A DNA stretch of 64,000 bases from Buxus sempervirens (taxonomy: Eukaryota; Streptophyta; Magnoliopsida; Buxales; Buxaceae): contig OX387183.1 of assembly GCA_947561395.2 (NCBI GenBank), positions 59,441,915 through 59,505,914 of the forward strand. Reading direction: 5' to 3'. The position numbers were made by a program, and so were the translations under genes. The notes under the pieces are model-generated. The model worked only from the letters and a program-made list of their open reading frames with translations. It ran no database searches and was not told the origin of the DNA. Within the stretch, counting starts at the first letter, position 1. Each line of letters begins with the position of its first letter. Positions 47,690 through 61,100 of the stretch are shown in pieces.

Positions 47690-48290
47690 GATTCATCATC
47701 ATCAGTCAGTTTCCATCACAATAGGTTTGGCGACACAAATCTTGTCTTTCCATCTCATTATATCAAAAGTCATATTTCGATTAATCTATGTTTTTGTTGA
47801 TATTATTTTATTGATTCCATTCATATATTTTTAGGTATGCCTTTTACTTGTTCAGGCCATTCAATATGCATATTCTCATGCTTTCTTACAAGTATATCTC
47901 TTGGTGTCTGTTTTACATAACCAAACCACTTTAACCTACTCTTTTCAATTTTATCCCTAATGCATGCTATACCTAACCACATTTGAATATTTTTATTTCT
48001 TATTTTGTCTTTCTTAGTTTTGCCACAAATCCATCTTAGCATCCTCATCTTGATGACACTTATCTTTTGAATATGTTGGTTCTTTTTTACCTAAAATTCT
48101 ACCCCATAAAACATAGTCGGTCTATTTGTTGTCCTATAGAACTTACCCTTTAATTTTAAGTGAAACGCATTTTATCACACAAAACCCTAAAAGCACCCAC
48201 TCCACTTAAGCCAATTAGCTCTAATCTTATGTGCAATATCTTCATCAATTTCTCCATCTTTTTGTACTATTGATCAAAGATATTTTAACT
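47690..48290 (-). mobile_element. RTE-type LINE 3' fragment (minus strand)
   Basis: Minus-strand translation gives LIGLSGVGAFRVLCDKMRFT, then an open stretch at 47821-48048 with MRMLRWICGKTKKDKIRNKN and RLKWFGYVKQTPRD, then EMERQDLCRQT, ending at a catcatcatc (TGATGATG on the coding strand) run near 47697. This is the post-polymerase part of an RTE-type LINE. Frameshifts separate the parts, so it is dead. The fragment is truncated at its 5' side. Confidence 0.8.
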
Positions 48291-50430
48291 TATTAATTAA
48301 AGGGATATTCTGATTGTCAATTCTAATAGTTTAAGTAAATATAGTTATTTGTACTAAAGTATTATTTCATATATTTAGTCATCGCACGGTTTATTTTAAA
48401 ATCCTTTGATTATAAGGTCCACAATTCTAGTTTAATATTTACTTATTTTCTAGTATATAGAGATTAGAGCTAATACTTTATATTAAAAGCTATCATTGTT
48501 ACTCTTTTAAGAATATGTTGCATTGTGCCTTGTTTGCCCTAAACACTTGGAAAATTTATCATTCTTGTTTATAGGCTAAAATATTGTTATATGGTTAATT
48601 TATGGGTGCTTGTCAAATAGATGACGGTCTGCATTAACTTCTCTTATTGGTATGAGATGTTGCCATATGGACCATCTCGTGGCTAGTATTTTTTTCTTCT
48701 CACACATATCAAAGTGAAGGAGATTTAAGTAGCAAAAACTAAACCTGTGCAGGAAAAAATAGTAGGAGATTTCAACCCATATCAAAGTAACAAGAAAAAT
48801 ACAACTCTGAAATAGCTTTCTACTTCCTTCTGTAGCATATGATGTAGTGTGAATGAGATGTTGTCACATGGTTTAGGTGTATTGGGTACTGAAAAATGTG
48901 AAATGATTTTTCTTGTTTAAAAAAAATTTATATGTAAGTGGCAACATCTTACTTGCCATGGTTTACCAAATCGACCAGTGCTTGTCTGTACCGAGACTGC
49001 ATGGTTTCGGTCTAATATTCCGGTCCAAGATCATACAATCTCTATGACGATTTCATCTCCGTCAATATGAGTTGGACTGCCCAAGTCAGAATGGTATCAG
49101 CTGATACTATTCCAACTCGATACCGCCGGAGTTAGTGCACAGTTGTTGAACTTGATCCCTCATACCAAGTTACCAACTTAAGAACTATTTGACTTGGCCA
49201 ACTAGCTTGATCTACCTCACTCTTTCTCTTTCAGTTTCACTTAGATATGCACAAACATTTATATATATATATATATGCATCTTCCATTACAACTCTTTGT
49301 TTCATATTTCCTCTGCAACTTAAAGAAAAACCCACAAACCCAGTCTCTCAAATTGTCGAAAATTCCTTTGAATAGCTTCCCCAAAACCATTATATGGCTC
49401 GCATAGGCACTGTTTTGTTCATTTTGATGCTTCTGCTTCTTTCCTCACATTTTCTCTCAATTTTTTATTTCTCTGAATTTCTAGAACCAGACCGATCGAT
49501 CCATAGCGATTCCTACACTTTTTTTGCCTTTTTTTTTTTGGTTCACGTGGCTCCGTTCCCCTAGTCTCGGTCCGGAAAACCACGTTACTCACACTGCATA
49601 GTCTAATGCAGGAGAAAGCGGCCAATGATTCAATCTATAAAAAGAGATCATCAGTTCAAAACTTACTCAAGAAAACGGGAAAAAAAATAAAAAAACCTAA
49701 GGTCTCAAGAAAATCAAAACTTATATAAAACCCAACTAATATTCGATAACACGCATCTAATTTCCTCCTCTGAAAGAAAAAGAACGGAGTGATTTAGATA
49801 TGGTGATCCATTACGGATTGTAAAAGCGTCCACGTAGAGACAGGACAGAAGAAACAAGCGAGGGCCACATCCGACTGATGAGCGTCATCTTCGGGGCCCA
49901 CTGTTATGTCTTGTACACTCTAAAATCATTAGTTACAATCATCACCTGGAAGGAGGGCAGGGGCTCATGTGACACTGATGGTGAAGTAGCTTTGAAAGCG
50001 GACGAACGCACTGGGAGCAGGCCACGCTTCAGGGTTGCTTCCACACAGATCAAATCTGCCGGGACCCAGCCATGAGATTTGAACGATCCTAACGTTCGAT
50101 CACCTTTATAGGCCCCACTAGATGATGGCTTACGTTGCGAGTCATATAACCAATTTGCCCAGTGTATTAAGCTACGCCCTATCTCGAACGCGATGTAAGC
50201 TTGAACCGAAGTTTCTATTGCTTACAAGTTGGAAAACACGCTTATACTACGGTAGGTAGACAGATGGTTAACTTTGGACGTCTTTGGGTCGGTGTAAGTC
50301 TTTACGGGTAGGATTTCGGTCAGAATCTTAAGGAATATTCTTCAATCTTCCCCTTAAAAAATAGTATAAATCTTATAAATTTTCAGAATGTTTAATAAGT
50401 AGGAGTATTTTGAAGTGAATGCGTGGTGTT
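48291..50430. other. Spacer between repeats, no supported gene
   Basis: Nothing with recognisable coding content. Words of MITE family A type (gagatgttgccatatgg near 48654, gagatgttgtcacatgg near 48859, gtggcaacatctta near 48938) suggest decayed copies. An AT microsatellite lies at 49261-49277. Confidence 0.4.
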
Positions 50431-51093
50431 GGATCAGATAGAGGTGGCAATCGGTCAAGTTGATGTATGGGGTTAACAAGCCAAGGTTCAATCCTAATCC
50501 GTCCATTTAATAAATGGGTTGGAATATCTCAACCCACGCAACCAATTTAAATAATTTAAATTACTATTAAAAATTAAAATTTTTAATTCATTCTAATATC
50601 AAAGTATATGCAAATTCTATTTTTTTAATTTATTCTAATATCAAAGCACACCTAACAAGAATAATAACACAACAATCATTAAGATAGACTAAAATAACAT
50701 AAAGAAAAGAACTAAAACATAATAATAAAGTCTTAAAAGACTTTACTTGTCATTGAGTCCTCAATTTATATTAGTAGGGGTTAAAAATTTTGAAATATTT
50801 ATATGTATAGAGTCTTTCTTCACTTTATCCTTGGTCATTATTTATATTAAAAGAAGAAATGTTGAGTAGCCAAAACTATTATTAGTATAATGTTCCAAAC
50901 TTCAATTACACCAAAAAATAATCGGGTTGTAATCTGGTTGAAAGGTCAAATCCTAACCCAGCCCGTTTATAATCAGGTTGAAAATTCATGACCAAAACTC
51001 AACTCGCGGGTTGAAACAGTCAACCCAAACCCGCCTAAGATCGGACGGGTTCAGGCGGGTTGGTGGGTCACAATTACCACCTTTAGGATCAAA
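50431..51093. mobile_element. Non-autonomous hAT derivative with 8-bp duplication
   Basis: The element 50439-51085 (647 bp) begins tagaggtggcaatcgg and ends, as reverse complement, taaaggtggtaattgtg. Flanks ggatcaga (50431-50438) and ggatcaaa (51086-51093) match at 7 of 8 positions. Subterminal gggttgg/cccaaccc-like words are repeated near both ends (for example gcgggttgaaacagtcaaccc), and the middle is AT-rich with no open frame. The structure is that of a deletion derivative mobilised by a hAT transposase elsewhere. Confidence 0.85.
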
Positions 51094-51159
51094 CTTATGA
51101 AGTATGATTAAAGGGTTTAAATCTTCTGTTATATTTACCTGAGTTGTCCCCCGCTTCGA

Positions 51160-51265
51160 CTGTGAGATGCTATCATGTGGAGCATCTCATGATCAATGTT
51201 TTTCACCGTTGCAAATGTTTTACGTGGGTCCCACATGTAAAAATAGCAATTGTGAGATGCTTACA
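51160..51265. mobile_element. MITE (family A, copy 2)
   Basis: It contains gtgagatgctatcatgtgga, gcatctcatgatcaatgtt, then a gtgggtcccacatg centre and a second gtgagatgct. The order of words matches the element at 6431-6600. Ends are less complete here and no target duplication was recognised. Confidence 0.55.
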
Positions 51266-51972
51266 CAATCGCAGGTGCCAATTCAAGTAGACATAGCTGG
51301 TGATGTTATTTAGAGGTGACAATTTTAGACCTGTTCCTTCAACCTTGTCAATTTTAGCCTTGATCATTCGAATCCAATTTTCATTTTCTGGCATGCCAAA
51401 AATTATGATATAGATTGTATGGGTACAACTTGGTTTGGGTTAAACCGAGAACTAACCCAAACCAGTCGTGGTTTTCAATGACGTACGGTTTTCTTTGTTC
51501 AAAAATCTATAAACCAAATTAATTTTAGTTCGGTTTTGGATTGATTTTGGTTAATTAAAATCGAATCCGGACCTGAAAGTATGCTTTTTTTACATTTTAG
51601 TCTACTTTAAGAAAATAATTCAAGAAATTCAGCCAAGGAATTTATTTTGCATTTTGAGTAAATATATTTCCTTGTCTTCCATCTGAATATATTTCTAATC
51701 CTAATCCACATGTCGTCTTTTAAGTAAATCAGTTTCCTGTCTTCCAACTTTCACGGTTCCATCAGCCGACTTTCAAGTCTTAATATAAACTTACCGAGCC
51801 ACTTGCCGAACAAAATTAACAAAGAGGAGGGTTAAAATTTAATAACTACCGGTGTTATTCGCAGCGTGTCTTGTTTCCAAGGGAGCATGAATGATATTAA
51901 ACAAAGAGAAGAACGACTTTTCTAGCCGATTTCAATTTTTCTTATGTAACAGATCCATAACCTTCAAGCACC

Positions 51973-51995
51973 GAGAGAGAGAGAGAGAGAGAGAG
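51973..51995 (+). repeat. GA microsatellite upstream of ATE1
   Basis: An uninterrupted (GA)n run of 23 bases lies about 120 bp upstream of the ATE1 ATG, in the presumed 5' UTR or core promoter. GA repeats near plant transcription starts are common; any regulatory effect is inference. Confidence 0.8.
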
Positions 51996-52117
51996 GTGGG
52001 TTTTCTGATCACCTTCAAGGCTTCAACGGCATGGGTTTATGCCAATTTCGTCATTTCATTTGCGTGAAAACCTAATTTCTAATGATTGATTGATGTGAAA
52101 TCGTACGAAGGTCGATA

Positions 52118-55100
52118 ATGGCGGGGAACATCAGAGAGGAGGCGGGAAGTAGCAGCCGAAGCAAAGGCAGAGGCGAAAGTGTCGTTGTTGATGTCGGAAG
52201 GCGTAGGAGTTCTTGCGGTTATTGTAGATCCGGTGAACGTACTGGCATCTCTCACGGTCGGGCATTTTCATTATTAGCTTTCGTTATTTTGACGATCGTC
52301 TCCATTTTTGTTTTAATTGGCGATTTGATTAATCCTGGAACATTCTATTTTATGGCGATTTCTGTCTGAAAGTTTATTTTGTGGATAAATTCGTGGATGA
52401 GCGTTGTATTAAGATTCACAGCAATTTTATGCACTTTTATTTATTTTCTTGTATTTTAGAGATCTTGTAGCTATTTAGAAGAGAACGTTGAATCAGAGTT
52501 TTTTTCTTTTTAAATTTATTCTTCTTTCACTCTCTCCTACGAGACTTTTGGGGATCTAAATTTAACGTGATAACCACTTCGCTAAACCGATGTATAAGAA
52601 CTTGGCCATAGAGATAGAAATTGGACTCTCTTTATGAAGTTTGACTAAGCTGAGATGGTTAAGAAAGGATTATATGATAAGTTGCCTTTAGTACTGGGAC
52701 CGGACTTCACTATTTTTGCTCCAACAGGACCAACACTCCATCCAAGCTGACTTATCTGAAAAAGTTTTTGGTGGTTCAACAAGTGTTATTGCATTGTACC
52801 AGAGGAATGTATTAAGTATTTTCTCTGATCATGAGCTAATTACTAAGTTATATGTGGCACATTTGATTAGCCTTTATTTATACAGTTGATTCAACATTCC
52901 CACTGTTCTTTGATTGCACTTCGTAAGTTAGAAAATGTCTTAAAGGGATATTTTGCAGGGAGTATTTATGTCTATTCTTGGAGTTCTTTGCCAGGGTCTT
53001 CATTTCTAAGATGAAGTGCCAAAAAGAGATTGAATGGTTTTCTGTAGCAGGATTGGTTTAGCGTAGAGAACCGTAATTAAAAGATAGCCAAGAGCGTAGG
53101 AAAATGAGTTGCTTATTCTCATCATCTAAATAGGTTGTGTTTATTGTTAGATTTGTTAGTGTTTGTATTGTAACACATGAACACAGGAGACTTTTTAACG
53201 AGGTTCGCTATTAACCTAATCCTCGGGACCACGTCCAGATGATGAACAATCCACTAAAGTTAAACAAAATCTTACATACACCAATGTGGACTTACACATA
53301 CAAAAGACTCCCTCTTTTTTGTCGCCAATGTGTAGAAGACTCTTCAGTGTGTTGTTCAGCGAACTCCCCTCGACTTAGACAAGATTGAACTCTCTTCAAT
53401 CTTCTGTGTGCAGCAAGGCTCCATCTCGACTTATGCATCCATGATTGAACTCCCTTCAATCATAAGTTGCTTTCTCCCGAAGGCTTCGAGTTCTTCTCTC
53501 GAAGAACGATGAGCTTCAAATACTTCTGATAAATTTGTTTAATGCTCAAGGAGTTGAGTTTTTTTGTCAAACTCACATCAGTATTTATAACTTGAAACAT
53601 CACTCAACAAAACAGTTAACTTGTTGTAACTTTGTTACAACTGACTGATAAGGAACAGATAAGATATTCTCTTAACTGTTTTTCCAGATTCGAAATCTTC
53701 AATCTGGAAAGATAATCTCTTAATTAGATAAGGCATATCAGATTCTAAGAGATACATATCAGATCTGAGAAATCAGAATTCAAGTTAATCCTAAGAGATG
53801 CATATCAAATCTTTAAGAGATAAGATTCTAAAAGATAAGATTCTAAGAGATGCATATCAAATCTCTATGAGATAAAAGTTAATTCAAATCTCTGTTAACA
53901 AACTATCTGATTAGATAATGACAACTAGAAAAATACAGATTTAAAAATTCCATGTCATCAGATGCTTCCACATCATCAAATGCCAATATACTTTAACAAT
54001 CTCCCCCTTTGGCATTTGTGGACAAAATAACAAACAGCAGAATTTTTTAACTGTCTAAACAAAACAGTTTAGAAACAAAACAGTTTTGTGTGTCATTTTA
54101 CAGTTCTGTGTGTCATTTTCTCCCCCTATTTTGGCACAGAAAATGCCAAAGACAATAAAAAACACATACACAATTCATGCTGAAGAAATCTACCAAGCTG
54201 GGAAGATGAAGAAGCTGGAGCAGCAACAAACTCAGATGCTGGAGGAACGGCAATCTTTGGAGCAGCAAATTTGGTTGCTGAATCATGAGTAGCACACTGT
54301 CAAGTCACCATGTTTCAAGAGAACAAACTTGCACAAAACAGGGGTTAGGATTGAGGAAGACAGCCCAATAAGAAGCAAGTGCAACACTCAAAAACCTCGG
54401 ATATAGCAAAAGACCAAGCCAGATCAAAAGGTAGTTAGAAATAACTGACAAAAGAAAAGTGAAGACAACAAAGCACATGCTGTAACACACTAAAAACAAG
54501 ATCATAATGTCAGAACAGTCAATACTTCAACTTCCCAAAAGTCAACATTTAATACTATAACTGAAGTATACTAAGATTGAGATATACTGAGCAGAAATTG
54601 AAACCAATAGTGTGTGTGTGAGCAGCAGCAATCTTTCTGGGTTTGATCTCTTTGATATTTCCAACAGTAGAAAGCAGGGCATCTTGAAACAAACATGTGG
54701 ATTCAATAATGGCCTCATTTTCTTTCTTTCTTTCAGTTCCCTTTTTTTTTCAGTAGCTTTCACTCTGGCACTAAGGCAGCTTTTTTTCTCATGGTAGATC
54801 TTCCTCTACATATTTGTGATACATAGGCCCAGATTACTCAAGGATAGCTTCACACAAAGTGTAGGTAGCTTTTTCCGAACTTACAATTTTTGTACCACAA
54901 GTCAAATCCAGATGTTGTTCAAAATGAACTGATCACAAGTTGTACTTTAATTAGACATTCAGATCAGAAAAAAATATATGCTGTTGTGCACTGTGTGATT
55001 GACTTCAATATCAAGATCAACATACATCAAAACTCAGAAATTCAGATTTAGAGAATTAAAAATCAATTATTGGAAATATGAAACATTGTCAATCTGAAAT

Positions 55101-58100
55101 TTGATCCTATTATGAGTATTTACATCATGCACAAACCTAAGGTCTTCCTCAAGGATTCAAACTTTATTGCATCAAGAGCCTTAATAAATGTATCAGCATG
55201 TTGATTTTCTATCACAACATGTTCTAGAACAACAGTTCCATTTTCCACCAACTCTCTAATGAAGTGGTGTCTAATGTTAATATGCTTAGTTCTTGAGTGT
55301 TGAACTGGATTCTTAAAGATGCTACCAAGTTCATCAAATTTATTTTTAAAAACCCACTTGGTACCAATTATATTGACATCTTTGGGTCTAGAAGCAAGAG
55401 TCCAAACATCATTTCTTACAAATTGTTCCAGCTCTTCTTGCATAGCATTGATCCAGAACTCATCAAGGAAAGCTTCCTTAACATTTTTAGGCTCAAGAGA
55501 TGAAATATACCTGACCATATCTTGGTAATTTACCTTTGGTCGACCTCTTGTACGAATCCCATCATTAAGACTTCCAATATTGCAACACTTTTCATTTTGA
55601 AGTTTAATACACAAGGTTTTAAACACTTCAAAGGTATCTGATTTTTCTCTAATAAAGTCAACCCAAGTGAACCTATAGTAGTCATCAACACAAACAAATA
55701 CATACCTTTTGCCTGATATACTTGCTACCTGCATTGGACCCATAAGATCCATGTGAAGTAACTCAAGTGTCCTTGCTGGAGAAATCTATTGTAATGGTTT
55801 ATGAGCAGATTTCTGCTGTTTATCAATCTGACATGGTCCACATATTCCAGGCTGTTTGTGATCCAGCTTTGGTACTCCTCGAACAATACCTGTATTTGCA
55901 ATCTTGATCAGATTTTTGTAGTTCAAATGCCCAAGCTTTTGATGCCATAATTCAGTTTTATCTACAGAAATTTTATGACATGTGTGTGGTTATGACAAGG
56001 TATAACAGTTATCAAGAGATCTGTATCCCTTCAGCACACATGTTTCAGCTTCATAAAAAACAAAGCATTTGTTCTTTGTGAACCGAACAAACAAGTTTTG
56101 ATCATAGAGTTGATTAATGCTTATCAAGTTGGCCTTTAGTCCTTCCACATGTAGTATGTTCTTTAGCCTGGGAAATCCTTCTATATCTAAGTTTCCTTTG
56201 CCAAGAACTCGTCCTTTGACACCATCACCAAAAGTAACTTATCCTAACAAAGTACTTTGATAATCTGCAAGAATGTCTTTGTTCCCTGTCATATGCTTAG
56301 AACAGCCACTATCAAAATACCATGAGTTAGTAGCACAAGTCAAAGAAGTATAAGAAACAAGACATTTGAGACTTGACTTTCTACCCAAACCTTTTTGATA
56401 CCAGCAGATTGATACTCGTTCCTTTTTGATAACCCTCTTGAAATATTGACATTCATTCCTTTCCTAATAGCCTTCAAGTATTTGAAGCATCTAGGACGAA
56501 TATGACCAGGCAAGCTACAAAAATGACAAATAGGAACAAATTTCTTTGGCTTAAATGATGGTTTAGTTTTCTTACCTGACACAATGGGTGATTGTAATGT
56601 TGAAGAGGATCTCACAAAGGTCATTTTTGGGAAGATTGTTCCCCTGTAAAGCCAATCCCTTGATAATCTCCATGAGCCTTTCCAAGAGACAATGCATGAT
56701 TGAGTTTTTCTGTACTTGAATTCAGCATTTGAATATTCTTTTGAGTTCTTTCTAACTCAATTCTGAGTTCCTGCATTTTCTGCTCCTTTTTATCAAGAAG
56801 ATCTTCAAGGTTGGTTGCAGCCTTTTTCAAACTCTTCCTTTCTTCAAGGAGTTCGACAACTTGAGCTTCCAAGGATTTGTTCATTTCACAAACCCAGATC
56901 CACTTCTCATACATTTTCTTGTACATTTCCTGAATGGTTTCAGTACTCAAATCATCATCATCATCGCTGCTAGAATCAGAAACTACCATTTTTCCTTTGT
57001 GAACAGCAAGTTGTTCTTGCTCTCTGGTTGTGAATGCAATGTGATTACTGATGTGGTCATCATCTTCTTGACTATCATCAGATTCAGCGTCACTCCAATT
57101 GATGTTCAATGACTTCCCTTTCTTCTTTAGGGTATTTGCACATTCAGACTGAATATGTCCAAAACCCTCACACTCACGGCATTGTATTCATTTGTTTTTC
57201 TTCTTCTCTTCAGTAGGATGAGCATCTGACTTGGTTTTACAAGCATTATTGAATCTGCCAGATCTGGTAGATGAATCCCTCCTATTCATTTTTCTCAAAC
57301 AATTTCCAAGATTTTTTGTTAGTAAAGCAAGGGAATCATTCAATTCATCAGTGTCATCAGACTCACCTTCTTTGGTTTGGGAATGCACTTCAGCTTGGAA
57401 GGCAATGCTTTTCTCCTTCTTTCTTTGCTTTAGGTTCATCTCGAAAGTTTGTAAAGACCCCATCAGCTCATCCAGCCTCATGTTACTTACATCATGAGCT
57501 TCTTCAATGGTAGTGACTTTATATGAAAATCTCTCAGGTAATGACCTTAGAGTTTTTCTTACAAGTTTCGAGTCAGAATACTTTTCTCCAAGAAGAAAGG
57601 CTTCATTGGCTATATCACATAGCTTAGAGTTGAAATCAACAATCTGTTCATCCTCATGCATCCTCAGATCTTCAAATCTAGAAGCCAACATCTGAAGCTT
57701 TGATTGCTTGACAGCATTGGTGCCTTCATGAGCAGTCTGTAAGACATCCCATGCCTTCTTAGCAGATTCACATGTAGAAATTAACTTGAATTGATTTGCA
57801 TCAACTCCATTGAAAATAGCATTCAGTGCTTTTGAATTTTCATTCGCCAACCGATCTTCTGCAATAGTCCATGTTTCCTCTGGTTTGGGGATGACACTCC
57901 TTTCATTATCAGTTATGGTGGGAGGAGTCCATTCAGTCAATATTGCACGCCAAGCCCGTTTATCAATAGCTTTAATGAAGGCTTTCATTCTAGCTTTCCA
58001 GTATGAATAATTTGTTCCATCCAGGAGTGGTGGACATGAAACTGAGCCTCCTTCCTTCATACCATCCATTTCCTGTAAAACAGATCTTTTCCCAAAAATC

Positions 58101-61100
58101 TCACCAAAATAAAATTAGTGACCCACTCCGATACCAATTGTTAGATCTGTTAGTGTTAAACTATTGTATTGTAACACATGAACACAGGAGACTTTTTAAC
58201 AAGGTTCGGTATTAACCTAATCCTCGGGACCACGTCCAGATGATGAACAATCCACTAAAGTTAAACAAAATCTTACATACACCAATGTGGACTTACACAT
58301 ACAAAAGACTCCCTCTTTTTCGTCGCCAATGTGTAGAAGACTCTTCAGTGTGTTGTTCAGCGAGCTCCCCTCGACTTAGACAAGATTGAACTCCCTTCAA
58401 TCTTCTGTGTGTAGCAAGGCTCCCCCTCGACTTATGCATCCATGATTGAACTCCCTTCAATCATAAGTTGCCTTCTCCCAAAGGCTTCGAGTTCTTCTCC
58501 CGAAGAACGATGAGCTTCAAATACTTCTGATAAATTTGTTTAATGCTCAAGGAGTTGAGTTTTCTGTCAAACTCACATCAGTATTTATAACCTGAAACAT
58601 CACTCAACAAAACAGTTAACTTGTTGTAACTTTGTTACAACTGACTGATAAGGAACAGATAAGATATTCTCTTAACTGTTTTTCCAGATTCGAAATCTTC
58701 AATCTGGAAAGATAATCTCTTAATTAGATAAGGCATATCAGATTCTAAGAGATACATATAAGATCTGAGAAATCAGAATTCAAGTTAATCCTAAGAGATG
58801 CATATCAAATCTTTAAGAGATAAGATTCTAAAAGATAAGATTCTAAGAGATGCATATCAAATCTCTATGAGATAAAAGTTAATTCAAATCTCTGTTAACA
58901 AACTATCTGATTAGATAATGACAACTAGAAAAATACAGATTTAAAAATTCCATGTCATCAGATGCTTTCACATCATCAAATGCCAATATACTTTAACATT
59001 TTTAATAACCATATATATATTGGCGCAAATATCGGTCTCCACTTTGAACTCAAATCTGTTAATAATTGAGCTGTCCATGAAAAACATGCTTTCTGACGAT
59101 GATAAGTTGTTCCACCTGCTTTTAGCATACCACAACGACCAAAATACGCTAGTTTGTTGGCATTGTTGCTCAATATGTCTCATTTATTACTATATAATTA
59201 TGAATGAGCCAAAATTTTCTCCATTCGAAACATTAATAAAACCTGAAAGGCTAAAAATGTTAGTTTAAGTAAGAACTTGTGTGCTAGGGATGATTTGGAT
59301 AATTATTAATTAGTGTTTTGATTACATATTGTGAATTAAAAAATATTTATATATGTATTAAGTTTATATTTTCCCTACCATCTTTTTTTCCTGAACTTCT
59401 TTTAGTTGTATTTTGCAGGTTTATGGGTACGTAGCATCACCGCTGATGACTACCAAGGTTAGTAACTTTTCTTTTTGCAGTCTGTTTCCTTTGTATTATT
59501 TTAAACTATTCTTAATAGAACTTCACTTTTGTGTGCCTAATGGGATAGGGTGCGGATTTAGTGCCATCATGTGCACAAGAATAATTTCCAACAATGCATT
59601 GTTATTAATGAATTATTTCATACTCTTAGTAATTTATTTTTTATTTTTTCGCAGATTCTATTGTATGCTCTTCTTTTTTGGCGTGGTTTGATTTGCTTCA
59701 TGGTTATTAGATGTGGAATTTCAGCATTGTCATGGCTCAATTTTAGCTCTCATTTTTCTCTCTTTATGTTTATGATTATAATGCCACAATGTAAAGGAGG
59801 TCTTGCTTTTTTCGTTATCTAGTAGCCCTTATTGGATGTGTTATAAATTGACCAATTTAATTGGATGGTTTTATAGATGTAAAGATTAGTAGAAGGTGAT
59901 CGGTGAGTCTTGAGTAGCTTTTAGGGCACAAGGAATAGAAAAAAAGAAAGGAGGACTTAGATTTATATTTTAGCTTTTTAATGTTCTAGATGCTATTTTT
60001 CTAAATGACACTTATTCTGGGAGTTCTTAAGGAGACTTTGAGTGCTTTGACAAATTTTGTCCTCAGGTGGTCCTTGTTCATCTTTGGCTTTTAATATACA
60101 GGTTGACATTACAACCTTTTATCTGCCAATGACAATATCTAGAGATGACAAATTAAGATGAAATTGCAATCTTATGTGACTTGTGTGTATAAATATGTAG
60201 TTTTTAATCATAAGTATCAATGTTCAAATTAATTTGTAACTATGTACAAATTAAAATGCACTCTGCTAACACCAAAGATCAGTTGGAGGACAATTAGTTT
60301 CGGCATTCAATTAAATGTAAACTTGTGAGATTTCCTTCTTCATCTTCTCCTTCCTCCTCCTTCCCCCACCCTCAGCTTGTGGTGGTACATTAGATCTCAT
60401 TACGAAACTTTATTGACCCGCTAGGGTGTGGTTGGATGTGAGGGACTCACTTCTGTCAGGTAAGGCAACTTGAATGACTTCTAAGTGACTGAGGCATCCA
60501 TTGAGAATTCTCTTTTTCATGCAGTGAAGGCATGTAAGGATTTGGGGATGGGGCCTCCAAGTGTTTACCACTATCTCAAGTTGCACCTTTTGAGCAATTT
60601 TTCTTCATGAATATTTCTTTGCATTTGAAGCTTATTAGCTGGCATAACTATGGCTGTTGATATTGTGGAATGATGGATTAGTACTTCTGCTGCATATCTT
60701 AAATAGAATGGAAATGGCAATAGTAAGCATGAGTGATGGTATGTGTATGTATGTGTGCACACACAAATGTGGGAAATATGTTGTATGTGTATAGTTTAAT
60801 TATTGTGTTAATTTATGTATAAGTTTAAGACACTCCAAATTTTTACCAGCTAATGCATGTTAATGTTACGAGGTTTGCCTTTCTGATGAGGGGCTTAGAA
60901 CTATCTGTATGCCATTGAGTAGAAATAAGGAATGCTAATGGTTAATAATTTTGACATCATCCATTTGTTCCCATTTGTTCTTTAATGTGTCCATTTGATG
61001 GTTTGAAAATATCACTATGTGACAAAAGAATCAAGCAAAAGGGATCCCCTAATTCATTGTTGCATCTGTTGATGAGAATCACCTTTTCTTCTAAGCTCTG

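Larger units (their letters stand above)
53145..58998 (-). mobile_element. Internally deleted Copia LTR retrotransposon in ATE1 intron 1
   Basis: Two direct LTRs (53145-53998 and 58139-58998) flank 4.14 kb read on the minus strand, antisense to ATE1. Next to the LTR at 58139 lies a primer-binding site TGGTATCGGAG (58136 down to 58126), one mismatch from the initiator-Met tRNA complement. Next to the other LTR is a polypurine tract AAAGGGGGAGAT (54010 down to 53999). Gag, protease, part of integrase and remnants of reverse transcriptase and RNase H remain, in Copia order. LTRs differ by only about 15 substitutions and a few short indels by eye, so insertion was fairly recent. Flanking 5-mers tttat and ttttt agree at 4 of 5 positions, so the target duplication is imperfect. 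Confidence 0.92.

Noticed and set aside
49878-50075. 65-codon plus-strand frame as a small gene
   Set aside because: It has no domain, no convincing start context and no splice partners; length is within chance expectation.
45213-52117. Bidirectional promoter between the basic protein gene and ATE1
   Set aside because: The genes are divergent, but 6.9 kb with several transposons separates them; shared promoter function is not supported.
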